Source: Bacillota bacterium (GTDB lineage: Bacteria; Bacillota; Clostridia; Lachnospirales; Lachnospiraceae). From it: a DNA stretch of 64,000 bases. Below the pieces are notes generated by a model. The model was not told where the DNA came from. It saw nothing but the letters and a program-made list of their open reading frames with translations, and searched no databases. The stretch covers positions 8,483 through 72,482 of the forward strand of contig JAEYPP010000039.1 of the NCBI GenBank assembly GCA_023410575.1. Reading direction: 5' to 3'. This document shows, in pieces, positions 16,130 to 24,958 of the stretch; within the stretch, counting starts at the first letter, position 1; each line of letters opens with the position of its first letter. The position numbers and the translations under genes are program-made.

Positions 16130-19077
16130 TATTTTGATACCTCCTTAAGCACCTTCTGAAAATTAAACTTAGGATTATCACTGATGATTAATTTAACTTC
16201 ATTGTTGTTAATTGCCTTACATGGAAGCTCAGTAAGTTCCCCTGTTCCTACAACAAAGTCATAGTAACCCATTCTCTTCGCTATATAGTTCGTACGTTTT
16301 CTATAATTCTTATTACTCTTATATAACTCACTATTAAAAGATTTAAAGTTAAATACAGTTTTTGCATTAAATGCTTGACACATATGAAAAATAATCTTAT
16401 CAGTCGAAGATAAATTAATTACAACATCAAACCTTGTATCCCCAAAATACTTATCTTTTTCACGCTTTGCTAGACTATTGATTAACTTTTCTGTACCTTT
16501 AGAAGAATAGCCAAACTTAAATGTCTTCAAGCAAGCCAAACGATCTTTAATTGTATAATTTACATCAAAAACAAAAGGAATATAACCCACTTCCTTGTCC
16601 AGTTTTGAAAGCATAGACGTTCCCCTACGAGCAGTCGATGATTTCATTGCAAGATAAACATTATACTTCTTTTTATCAAGAGAATTCAGTCGTTCAATAA
16701 GATGCTCCGTTACTTCATTCTCCCTAATTGCATTAACAAAGATTAAGACATTCTTCTTGTTCTCATCTCTTTTAACAGGATCTAATGGAAAAGAAGGTTT
16801 TTTATCAAAAAATAGAGTTTCGCAAACCTCACTTGCTGTATCTGCACTATCATACTTACAAAACTCCTCAAAGAATTTCGGATATGACGAGTCTTGCAAC
16901 ATTGCATGAGCAAGCTCTTTTACGGTATCACAAATTGGGAATTCTACTTGGTTAAGATCAAGATACATTCCACGATTGCTCAAGTATTCTTCACGATCAT
17001 ACGTAAATAATATGATTTTCTTCTTTGAGACTGCGTAGTCAAACATAATACTCGAGTAATCTGTGATTAATCCATCCGTTGCATTTAAGAAATCATAAGT
17101 TTCATATTCTTCTGGAAAAGGAAAAATATGTTTAAAATTGTCATATTTTAAACCTGACTTAACAAATGGATGCAGTTTCACATAGATAACCTGATCCTCG
17201 TTTAAATACGTATCCAACTCATAAAAATAATTATATAATTCTGTTATTTGCTTCTTATTCTCTTTTTTATTGAGAAGGCCTCTCCAAGTAGGCATGTAAG
17301 CAAATACTTGCATATCGTCAATTTCAAGCTCATTTCGAATCTCATCATAACGATTTGTATTAAAGAATGCAGAGTTTCTTGGATATCCTGATAACATGAT
17401 CTTCCCATTGAATAAAGGTGCAAGCATATAATCCTCAATAAAGATATCTCTTGAGAATTCATTTTGATATAATAAATAATCTGCACATGCAAAATTTCTT
17501 TGTACATTACCAAGACCATACTCACGCTGTGGCACAATACGTCCCATGCCTTTTAATGGAGTTCCATGCCAAGTATTAAGATAAACTTGTTCCTTTTTCT
17601 TAATATAGTACGTTGGAAAACTAGTATCAGTAATCAAGTATTTTGCAGTAGCAAGAACCTTTAGATACTCCTTACTATCTGTTTGTATAATATCTACATA
17701 ATCTATTCCATAGCGAGAAAGGAGTGCATTATATTTATTGACTAAGTTCTCCTTGATTGTTAACATAATATGAAAATCACTATATTTTTCATCATTCATT
17801 GCTAAAATCATCTGAAAAATATTACCTGCAATATCATCACCATGCTTCGACTCAAATAAGACGTCCTTTGGATTTACACTGCATTTTTCATAATACAAGG
17901 TATAACGTACATCATTTGGTAATTGAAGTAATTTGATTCCTGGGATATGGTTTTTAATATATCGAAGTTTGTTTTTCAACTTCATAAACTTAAGAACGCT
18001 ATCCTTAATCTTTTTGAAAAATTGTTTTACCTTTTTCATCACCTTTGCAAAAATTACAGGAGTATATTCACGTACAACAGCTGTTCGAATCATTTTACTT
18101 CTACTTTTATACTTTTTCAATTTTAATCTTGAAGCCTTAGTAGCTGTATACTTGATATATCGATTATCTCTCCAATCAGGAAAATTCTTTTCCAAAAAGT
18201 TCATTGACCGATTAATCATTTCCTTCTTTATATTAAGTTTTCCTTTTGTCTCAGTATCAAAAATAGAATTATAACGAATTAGTAAATGGCGCGTGCAGAT
18301 ATATTCAACCTCTTCCTTAAATTCTTCAAAATTATTCTGCTTTTTCATACCTTCAACAAACAGCTCTAATGCTTTTACAACATCTAATGTTCCTTTACTA
18401 AAGTTGCTTAAGAAACTTCCTTGATTGGAACGACGATAGTTATATAATCGGTCTTCAATTACACCAACACTCTGTGCTGATGTGATTAAGCAGTACATAA
18501 TCGCTAGATCCTCAAACCTCAAATTTTCTGGAAACTTATAATGATCAAACAATGTTCTCCGATATAACTTGTCCCAAGGAAATGGAGAAATATGTGTTAA
18601 CTCGAATTTTGTATCATGTATATTGAAATTACGACCAATTGCAATATCATATGCTTTGCTAATTTTCTTTTGAACCTTGTTCGTAGTTTCATTCACAAAA
18701 ACGTCATAATACCTACATATTACAATATCATTATTATCTTTACTTGCTTTTTCATAAAGCAATTCACACATATTTAACTCTAAAAAGTCGTCGCTATCCA
18801 CAAACATTACATATTCGGCAACTGCTTTTTGAATACCATAATTTCTAGCGTGACTAACTCCATGGTTTTCTGTAGTATATACTTTTATCATCTCAGGATA
18901 CTTCGACTCATATTCCTTTAATATAGCCAAACTACCATCCGTACTTCCATCATTAACAATAATTACTTCGATTTCTTTTAATGTCTGTTGAACTATGCTT
19001 TCTAAACACATTCCTACATACTGTTCGACATTATAAACCGGCATTATAATGCTTATCTTACATTGTGCCAATTTCAT
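16129..19077 (-). CDS. Fusion of GT2 glycosyltransferase, CDP-glycerol glycerophosphotransferase and a GT-B-like C-terminal region
   Basis: The 982-residue protein has three parts. Residues about 5-330 are a GT2 domain (SIIMPVYNVEQYV, IIVNDGSTDGS, FVDSDDFLE). Residues about 395-750 are a glycerophosphotransferase, with WHGTPLKGMGR near 505 and TDYSSIMFDYA near 674. Residues about 770-982 resemble half of a GT-B glycosyltransferase (NVLIFVNAIRENEVTEHLIERLN). The reading suggests one polypeptide that adds a sugar and glycerol-phosphate in turn to a surface polymer. No membrane helix is evident. It heads the polymer block and has its own promoter. The first two assignments are firm; the third is tentative. 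Confidence 0.85.
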   Translation of the reverse strand: MKLAQCKISIIMPVYNVEQYVGMCLESIVQQTLKEIEVIIVNDGSTDGSLAILKEYESKYPEMIKVYTTENHGVSHARNYGIQKAVAEYVMFVDSDDFLELNMCELLYEKASKDNNDIVICRYYDVFVNETTNKVQKKISKAYDIAIGRNFNIHDTKFELTHISPFPWDKLYRRTLFDHYKFPENLRFEDLAIMYCLITSAQSVGVIEDRLYNYRRSNQGSFLSNFSKGTLDVVKALELFVEGMKKQNNFEEFKEEVEYICTRHLLIRYNSIFDTETKGKLNIKKEMINRSMNFLEKNFPDWRDNRYIKYTATKASRLKLKKYKSRSKMIRTAVVREYTPVIFAKVMKKVKQFFKKIKDSVLKFMKLKNKLRYIKNHIPGIKLLQLPNDVRYTLYYEKCSVNPKDVLFESKHGDDIAGNIFQMILAMNDEKYSDFHIMLTIKENLVNKYNALLSRYGIDYVDIIQTDSKEYLKVLATAKYLITDTSFPTYYIKKKEQVYLNTWHGTPLKGMGRIVPQREYGLGNVQRNFACADYLLYQNEFSRDIFIEDYMLAPLFNGKIMLSGYPRNSAFFNTNRYDEIRNELEIDDMQVFAYMPTWRGLLNKKENKKQITELYNYFYELDTYLNEDQVIYVKLHPFVKSGLKYDNFKHIFPFPEEYETYDFLNATDGLITDYSSIMFDYAVSKKKIILFTYDREEYLSNRGMYLDLNQVEFPICDTVKELAHAMLQDSSYPKFFEEFCKYDSADTASEVCETLFFDKKPSFPLDPVKRDENKKNVLIFVNAIRENEVTEHLIERLNSLDKKKYNVYLAMKSSTARRGTSMLSKLDKEVGYIPFVFDVNYTIKDRLACLKTFKFGYSSKGTEKLINSLAKREKDKYFGDTRFDVVINLSSTDKIIFHMCQAFNAKTVFNFKSFNSELYKSNKNYRKRTNYIAKRMGYYDFVVGTGELTELPCKAINNNEVKLIISDNPKFNFQKVLKEVSK

Positions 19078-19454
19078 ACCCTCCTAAATAGGACAAACTT
19101 TTATCTATGCTGAATTTATTATACTTCCTTTGCAATCCTTAATCAATAGAAAAAAATTCTTCCTTTCAACCTCGTGCTTATGATATAATATAGATTGGTT
19201 TCTTATGAAGGGAAGTATTTACATCATTTTTTCGTACATAATGAAACTAATTTTATTTATAATGTAATACGATAGAAAATTTTCTATTGCACTCAATACA
19301 TTAGATTTTATTCATACTATTTCCAAAATGCCTAATATTAATCTATAATGTATTGATTTCCTAACGATTCTAAAATCGTTTCTCATAACAAAAAAATATA
19401 AGAAAAACAATGTATTGTATTACTTGTGCAAAATAAAAGGAGAAGGGTGAACGA
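19078..19454. other. Divergent intergenic region between polymer operon and parE
   Basis: A 377-base, very AT-rich region. Besides the minus-strand promoter it holds an extended -10 (TGATATAAT at 19181-19189, plus strand) that could serve parE, a perfect 16-base palindrome ATAGAAAATTTTCTAT near 19273-19288, and a short hairpin ACGATT/AATCGT near 19370. No gene is supported. The parE promoter is a weak guess. Confidence 0.35.
19118..19146 (-). promoter_or_regulatory. Sigma-A promoter of the surface-polymer operon
   Basis: The minus strand reads TTGATT, 17 bases, TATAAT, about 40 bases upstream of the 982-residue fusion gene. The -10 is perfect and the -35 is 4/6. Confidence 0.65.
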
Positions 19455-21383
19455 ATGGAGCAATATAACGGAAGCCAAATAGTCGTATTAGAAGGACTTG
19501 AAGCAGTTCGAAAACGTCCAGGTATGTACATCGGTAGTACTGGAACACGTGGATTACATCATCTGATTTGGGAGATTCTCGATAATGGTATCGATGAGCA
19601 TCTTGCTGGTTATTGTAATAAAATCGAGCTTGTGTTGCAAAAAGATGGTGGGATTTCAATACAAGACCATGGACGCGGGGTACCTGTAGATATCCATCCA
19701 ACAAAGAAAATTCCAACTGCACGTGTTGTATACACAATACTACATGCAGGTGGTAAGTTCGGTCATTCAGTTTATAAAGTATCCGGAGGTCTTCATGGAG
19801 TTGGTGCTTCTGTAGTAAATGCGCTCTCCTCTAAGCTTATCGTTGAAATTCGCCGTGATGGAAAGATCTATCGAGATGAATACGCTAATGGTGGACATCC
19901 TATTACAGAGCTTATCGATGGATTCTTACCTGTTGTTGGTAAATGTACCAAATCAGATACTGGTACTAAAGTTTTATTCTATCCAGATGAAACAATCTTT
20001 GAAACAACGGAATTCAAAGCAGATACTATCTGTAAAAAATTAAAGGAAATTGCTTTCTTAAATAAAAACTTAATGATTACATTTACGGATCAAAATACAG
20101 GAGAACAGAAAGTATATTGTGAAGAGTATGGCATTAAAAGCTTTGTGTCCTACTTAACCCGTGAAGAAACTGTTCTTCATGAAGAGCCAATTTATATCGA
20201 AGGTAAAAGTGGTGATATTGAAGTAGAAGTTGCATTGCAATATACAAGCTCTTATTCCGAACAGATTAATTCTTATTGTAATCGTATCAATGTTGTTGAT
20301 GGAGGTACACTTGTTACTGGTTTTAAAACAGCATTGACAAGGGTTATGAATCAATATGCTAGAGAGCTTGGAATCTTAAAAGAAAAAGATGAAAACTTTG
20401 ATGGAAAAGATATTCGTAATGGCATAGTCGCTATTATCTCAATCAAGCATCCAGATCCTCAATTTGAGGGACAGACAAAAACCAAACTAGGTAATACGGA
20501 TGCAAAAAGCGCCGTTGAGGATGTGTTTGCTAGCGAAGTAACTCTCTATCTTGATAAAAATATAGAAATATTAAAGGCAATTCTTGATAATTCAATGCGT
20601 TCTTATACAGCTCGAAAGGCTGGTGATAAAGCACGTACTGCTGTCTTAAAGCAACTAAATGATGTAGATACTAAAAGCAAACTTGCGGCATGCTCTTCAA
20701 AGAAACCAGAAGAATGCGAAGTTTACATTGTCGAAGGTGATTCTGCTGGAGGAACTGTAAAAACTGCAAGAAACCGTCGTACTCAGGCAGTTCTTCCATT
20801 GCGTGGTAAAATTATCAATGTAGAAAAGGCAACCTTAGAAAAAATCTTAGTAAATAATGAAATCAAATCCATGATTGCATCATTTGGCTGTGGAATTGGA
20901 GATGATTTTGATATTACAAAGCTTCGTTATGATAAAATAATTATCCTAACTGATGCCGATGTCGATGGCGCCCATATTAGTACACTTCTACTTACATTCT
21001 TTTATCGATTTATGCCAGAGCTGATTGTTGAGGGAAAAGTTTATCGTGGGTTACCACCATTGTTTAAAGTCGAATATGAAGATGCAAACAATAAGAAAAA
21101 GAAAAAATCAGAATATATCTTTAACGAATTTGAGTTGGAGAAATTTAAAAAATCTGGAAATCACAAGATATTGAATATCCAGCGTTACAAGGGACTTGGT
21201 GAAATGGATGCAGAACAATTATGGGAAACAACTCTGAATCCTGAAACAAGAGTTTTAGCTCAAGTCTCAATATCCGATACTGTGGAAGCAGATGAAACTA
21301 CAACTCTTCTTATGAGTAATAACGTTCCACCTCGTCGGTCATTTATCCTAAATGAAGCAAAATACGCTACGGTAGATATCTAG
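19455..21383 (+). CDS. parE: DNA topoisomerase IV subunit B (type IIA, GyrB/ParE family)
   Basis: A 642-residue GHKL ATPase/TOPRIM protein. ATP-site motifs are EILDNGIDEH and GGLHGVGASVVNALS. The TOPRIM motifs are EGDSAGG and TDADVDGAHI. The C-terminus has the QRYKGLGEMDAEQLWETT motif. It opens double-strand breaks with ParC to unlink daughter chromosomes, using ATP. The pair lies away from any dnaA-recF-gyr cluster, which favours ParE over GyrB; the family overlap makes this a likely rather than certain call. The start follows AAAGGAGAAGG. parC begins 17 bases downstream. Confidence 0.85.
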   Translation: MEQYNGSQIVVLEGLEAVRKRPGMYIGSTGTRGLHHLIWEILDNGIDEHLAGYCNKIELVLQKDGGISIQDHGRGVPVDIHPTKKIPTARVVYTILHAGGKFGHSVYKVSGGLHGVGASVVNALSSKLIVEIRRDGKIYRDEYANGGHPITELIDGFLPVVGKCTKSDTGTKVLFYPDETIFETTEFKADTICKKLKEIAFLNKNLMITFTDQNTGEQKVYCEEYGIKSFVSYLTREETVLHEEPIYIEGKSGDIEVEVALQYTSSYSEQINSYCNRINVVDGGTLVTGFKTALTRVMNQYARELGILKEKDENFDGKDIRNGIVAIISIKHPDPQFEGQTKTKLGNTDAKSAVEDVFASEVTLYLDKNIEILKAILDNSMRSYTARKAGDKARTAVLKQLNDVDTKSKLAACSSKKPEECEVYIVEGDSAGGTVKTARNRRTQAVLPLRGKIINVEKATLEKILVNNEIKSMIASFGCGIGDDFDITKLRYDKIIILTDADVDGAHISTLLLTFFYRFMPELIVEGKVYRGLPPLFKVEYEDANNKKKKKSEYIFNEFELEKFKKSGNHKILNIQRYKGLGEMDAEQLWETTLNPETRVLAQVSISDTVEADETTTLLMSNNVPPRRSFILNEAKYATVDI

Positions 21384-21400
21384 AAAGGCTGGTTAATAAT

Positions 21401-23650
21401 ATGAAAAAAAGTACTGAAAATATCATACAATTAGATTTTTCAGAAGAAATGAGAACGTCCTTCCGTGATTATGCCCTTAGTGTAATTATATCTCGTGCGC
21501 TTCCAGATGTTCGGGATGGTTTAAAGCCGGTGCAACGTAGAATTCTATATTCCATGACTGAGCTTGGTCTCGATCCGAAAAAGCCACATAGAAAGAGTGC
21601 TCGTATCGTTGGTGATACGATGGGTAAGTATCACCCTCATGGCGATAGTTCTATTTATGATGCACTCGTTCACATGACAGAAGATTATTCCTTACAGATT
21701 CCATTAGTCGATGGACATGGTAATTTTGGTTCTATCGATGGTGATGGTGCAGCTGCAATGCGATACACGGAAGCACGTCTTTCTACTGGTGCTATGACTT
21801 TACTAGAGCACTTAGACAAAGGATTAGTTGAATTTATACCAAACTTTGATGAGAGTGAAAAAGAACCTTCCGTATTACCAGCTATGCTTCCAAATCTATT
21901 AATTAATGGAACGACTGGTATTGCTGTTGGTATGGCAACGAATATACCAACGCATAATCCTAGTGAAGTGATCGATGGAGTAATTGCCTATATTGATAAG
22001 CCGTCCATCTCGACTTCGGAATTAATGAATTATATCCCTGGTCCTGATTTTCCAACTGGTGGCACAATTGTAAACAGCGAGATTATTCCTTCCATCTATG
22101 AGTCCGGAGAAGGAAAATTAAAAGTTCGTGCAAAAACAGAGATTGAAGCTGGTGAATACGGGAGAAAGAACATTGTAATCACTGAAATTCCATATACAAT
22201 TGCAGGAAATAAGACGAAACTAGTGGAAAGTCTTGTGGACTTAATGAAGGATAAAGTATTTGATGAGATTTTCGATGTTCGAGATGAGTCTTCCAAAGAA
22301 GGCATTCGAATTGTCATTGAAGTAAAAAAAGACCGTGATATAGAAAATCTATTGAATGGTCTATATAAAAAGACACTCATGGAAGATACTTATGGTGTTA
22401 ATTTACTAGCAGTAAAAGAACAACAACCAATTACCTTTAACCTAAAAAGTCTGATTATGGAATTCGTAAGCTTCCAAGAGGAGCTTTATACAAAGCAATA
22501 TAAACATTTACTTGATAAAGCAGAAAAAAGGTTAGAAATTGTAGATGGTTTAATTCGAGCAACTGATGTCATTGATTTAATCATCGAGATCCTTCGAGGT
22601 TCTTCTTCAGTAAAACAAGCGAAAGAATGTTTGATTCATGGTACTACTACTGATATCAAGTTTAAATCCGATTCCTCTAAAAAGCTTGCAGCAAAACTAG
22701 ATTTTACAGAGCGCCAGGCAGATGCAATTTTAGCCATGCCATTAAGTAAATTAATTGGTTTAGAAATACTTAGACTACATGAAGAGAATAAAAATTTGTT
22801 GAAAGAGATCGAAGAACATAAGAAGATTTTAGGTAGTCAAAAAGAGTTATTAAAAGTGATTAAAAATAATCTTAGAGAGTATAAAAAACAATTTAACAAG
22901 CCTCGTCGTACAAAACTTACGAATATGCAAACTACTGATTATGTGGAAGAGGTTAAAATTGAGGATATTTATATCTTAATCGACAGATTTGGATATACAA
23001 AATCCGTCGATGTTACCAGTTTTTCGCGTGCAAGTGATGATAACCTCAAAGACTTTGTTCATACAATAAAGATGAAAAATACGGATCGTCTTTGCATCTT
23101 TACTGCACAAGGAAATATGTATCAAGTGAAAGCAGAAAAGATTCCAAAAGGTAAAATAAAAGACAAAGGTACGTTAATCCATAACTTATGTAAAGTAGAT
23201 AAGGAAGATATTCTTCTCTATATCTCATTTGAACAACTATTTGAGTCGCAATTGATGTTTACTACGAAAAGTGGATTTATCAAGTTAGTATCTGGGATTG
23301 AGTTTGAGACGAATCGTGCTGTTATCTCAACTACGAAACTGGATGTCGGTGATGAAATTATATCGATCATCTATTTATCTGGACACATCGTATCACAAGG
23401 AGATTCAAAAGTAATTCTTCTTACCGAAGAAGGACTATCGTTAGGTTTCCCTCTTGGCGAAGTTTCTGAATTAAAGAAAACAAGTCGAGGTGTGAAAGGT
23501 ATTGCCTTAGAAAAAGAAGATAAAGTCGCTTTGGCTACCGTTGTTACTCCGGATATTGAATATTTTGAATATAAATCAGCTAAATTATCAGCTAAAAAAG
23601 TACGCAATCGCAAACGTGGTGCGAAAGGACAAAAAGCCAACTTAAGCTAA
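21401..23650 (+). CDS. parC: DNA topoisomerase IV subunit A (type IIA, GyrA/ParC family)
   Basis: A 749-residue cleavage subunit. The quinolone-determining region is HPHGDSSIYDALVHM, and the catalytic tyrosine is in AAMRYTEARLS. A coiled-coil gate region follows, and the C-terminal beta-pinwheel is short. The GyrA box is degenerate (KKTSRGVKG rather than QRRGGKG), which fits a topoisomerase IV that cannot introduce negative supercoils. The lysine/arginine-rich tail ends KRGAKGQKA. It is in one operon with parE and ends at a family A palindromic element. Confidence 0.87.
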   Translation: MKKSTENIIQLDFSEEMRTSFRDYALSVIISRALPDVRDGLKPVQRRILYSMTELGLDPKKPHRKSARIVGDTMGKYHPHGDSSIYDALVHMTEDYSLQIPLVDGHGNFGSIDGDGAAAMRYTEARLSTGAMTLLEHLDKGLVEFIPNFDESEKEPSVLPAMLPNLLINGTTGIAVGMATNIPTHNPSEVIDGVIAYIDKPSISTSELMNYIPGPDFPTGGTIVNSEIIPSIYESGEGKLKVRAKTEIEAGEYGRKNIVITEIPYTIAGNKTKLVESLVDLMKDKVFDEIFDVRDESSKEGIRIVIEVKKDRDIENLLNGLYKKTLMEDTYGVNLLAVKEQQPITFNLKSLIMEFVSFQEELYTKQYKHLLDKAEKRLEIVDGLIRATDVIDLIIEILRGSSSVKQAKECLIHGTTTDIKFKSDSSKKLAAKLDFTERQADAILAMPLSKLIGLEILRLHEENKNLLKEIEEHKKILGSQKELLKVIKNNLREYKKQFNKPRRTKLTNMQTTDYVEEVKIEDIYILIDRFGYTKSVDVTSFSRASDDNLKDFVHTIKMKNTDRLCIFTAQGNMYQVKAEKIPKGKIKDKGTLIHNLCKVDKEDILLYISFEQLFESQLMFTTKSGFIKLVSGIEFETNRAVISTTKLDVGDEIISIIYLSGHIVSQGDSKVILLTEEGLSLGFPLGEVSELKKTSRGVKGIALEKEDKVALATVVTPDIEYFEYKSAKLSAKKVRNRKRGAKGQKANLS

Positions 23651-23669
23651 AAAATACCATCCTGTAGAA

Positions 23670-23831
23670 CTGTCGCACTAAGTGCAGTATGAGTAAAGAA
23701 TGAGATGCATGATATATTTTCTTCGGCGCGCTATGCTCACAAGCCCACACAAAGAGCGTGTGAGACTTGTAAGGCACTCCGAAAATATATCATGCATCTC
23801 ATTCTTTTTCGATAGTTGATGAGTGCGACAG
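23670..23831. repeat. Family A palindromic element, copy 1 (complete)
   Basis: A 162-base element bounded by the perfect inverted repeat CTGTCGCACT / AGTGCGACAG. Inside is a perfect 27-bp stem (23695-23721 with 23781-23807), and the centre carries TTCGGCGCG, CACAAGCCCACA and CTTGTAAGGCACTCCG. It lies between the convergent genes parC and the small minus-strand gene at 24012. Related copies are at 23832, 27815, 30816 and 46894. No protein or tRNA is encoded. Confidence 0.85.
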
Positions 23832-23977
23832 ATTATTGAGAAAATTTGTAGAAATGTATTTCTCGACGACATGCGGATAAAACAAGCCCACAAAATGCAT
23901 GTGGACTTGTAAGGTACTCCGAAAAATACCATCACCCTTCATTCTTTTATTCAATATTCAGCTAATGAGATAGCCCC
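23832..23977. repeat. Family A palindromic element, copy 2 (degenerate left arm)
   Basis: Adjacent to copy 1. It keeps the core ACAAGCCCACA, GTGGACTTGTAAGG and CTCCGAAAAATACCAT, and a right arm (CCCTTCATTCTTTTATTCAA) that matches the inverted copy at 30816 base for base. The left arm no longer pairs with the right one, so this copy looks decayed or recombined. Confidence 0.75.
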
Positions 23978-24011
23978 ATTGTTTTAGATATTATTTTGCA
24001 AAATCAAAATG

Positions 24012-24242
24012 TTAGTTTTTGCCTATTGGATTACCTTTTTCATTGTAATAAGCACCATTATCTGGTGCAGCTTGGCTCTTTACATCATAATAGGAGCTTG
24101 AGCGAATATTATAGCTAGGAGCCTCCTCATTTTCATGTAAGTCAGTGGAAGGTGCGGAATCTAAATTGGGATGACTATTCATCAATTGTTCTGTCTTTGC
24201 TGTCGTCTTCTTCTTATCTTGATTATCATTCATGTTTTTCAT
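24012..24242 (-). CDS. Small hydrophilic hypothetical protein
   Basis: A 76-residue polar protein (MKNMNDNQDKKKTTAKTEQL onward), rich in Asn, Asp, Ser and Lys, with no membrane segment. The start at 24242 is chosen over 24272 because AAAGGCG lies upstream at fair spacing. I recognise no family. Composition resembles small disordered or spore-type proteins, but nothing specific supports that. It ends opposite the family A repeats. Confidence 0.5.
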   Translation of the reverse strand: MKNMNDNQDKKKTTAKTEQLMNSHPNLDSAPSTDLHENEEAPSYNIRSSSYYDVKSQAAPDNGAYYNEKGNPIGKN

Positions 24243-24445
24243 ACTACTTCGCCTTTCTTTCAGACTATACAATTGATAGGAAATCCAAAGAAATTCCTAT
24301 CAATCAAAAACCAGGTTAACTGTCCTACTTGTCACTTTTAGAATCGAAAATTGTTCGTTTCTATTAATAGTATGAAACTTTCCATCGATAAAAATTCTAC
24401 ATAACACGTTTAATAAAAATTTAGTACGTAGGAACATTATATTTT

Positions 24446-24946
24446 TTATCTATCACTTAAATTAATCGCTTCGATTGCAACACTTCCTCCACGTACTACT
24501 TCTATACGTGATTTAAAGGAATGCATTAACATTTTGATAATATCATCGTTCCGATTCTTTGTTTGAACACACTCTAGTAGAATACTATCCTTTCCGTAGT
24601 CCTTTATTGCCACCCCAAAGACACCCGAAATACGAAAAATCTCTGACTTCTCGGATTGAGTTAAGCTGTTGAACTTAATAAACATTATTTCTTTCATATG
24701 GATTGCAATATCAGTAAAATCAACCACCTTAATTACCTCAACACTACGATTTAACTGTTTCTTAATCTGTTCAAATGTCTTATCATCACTTGTCAAGCTA
24801 ATCGTCATACGCGAGATTGTAGGATCCTCCGTTTCACCAACCGTAAGACTATCTAGGTTGTAAGATTTGCTTGAGAATAACCCTGATATTTTTGCTAGTA
24901 CACCTATTTCATTTTCCACATATAATGAGATCCAACGTTTCTTCAT
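24446..24946 (-). CDS. ilvN: Acetolactate synthase small (regulatory) subunit
   Basis: A 166-residue protein with an N-terminal ACT domain (ISLYVENEIGVLAKISGLFSSKSYNLDSL-V) and the ALS small-subunit C-terminal domain from about residue 80. It binds valine and gives feedback control and stability to IlvB. It follows ilvB by 12 bases and has its own strong AGGAGG. The motifs and length are standard for the family. Confidence 0.92.
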   Translation of the reverse strand: MKKRWISLYVENEIGVLAKISGLFSSKSYNLDSLTVGETEDPTISRMTISLTSDDKTFEQIKKQLNRSVEVIKVVDFTDIAIHMKEIMFIKFNSLTQSEKSEIFRISGVFGVAIKDYGKDSILLECVQTKNRNDDIIKMLMHSFKSRIEVVRGGSVAIEAINLSDR

Positions 24947-24958
24947 AATGATATCCTC

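Noticed and set aside
19455..23650. Reading the pair as gyrB-gyrA
   Set aside because: The GyrA box is degenerate and the C-terminal domain short, and no dnaA/recF genes are near. Topoisomerase IV fits better, though a phylogeny would be decisive.
23670..23977. Small convergent-strand reading frames (61-85 codons) in the family A repeats
   Set aside because: They are shadows of the palindromes, recur at each copy, and lack start signals.
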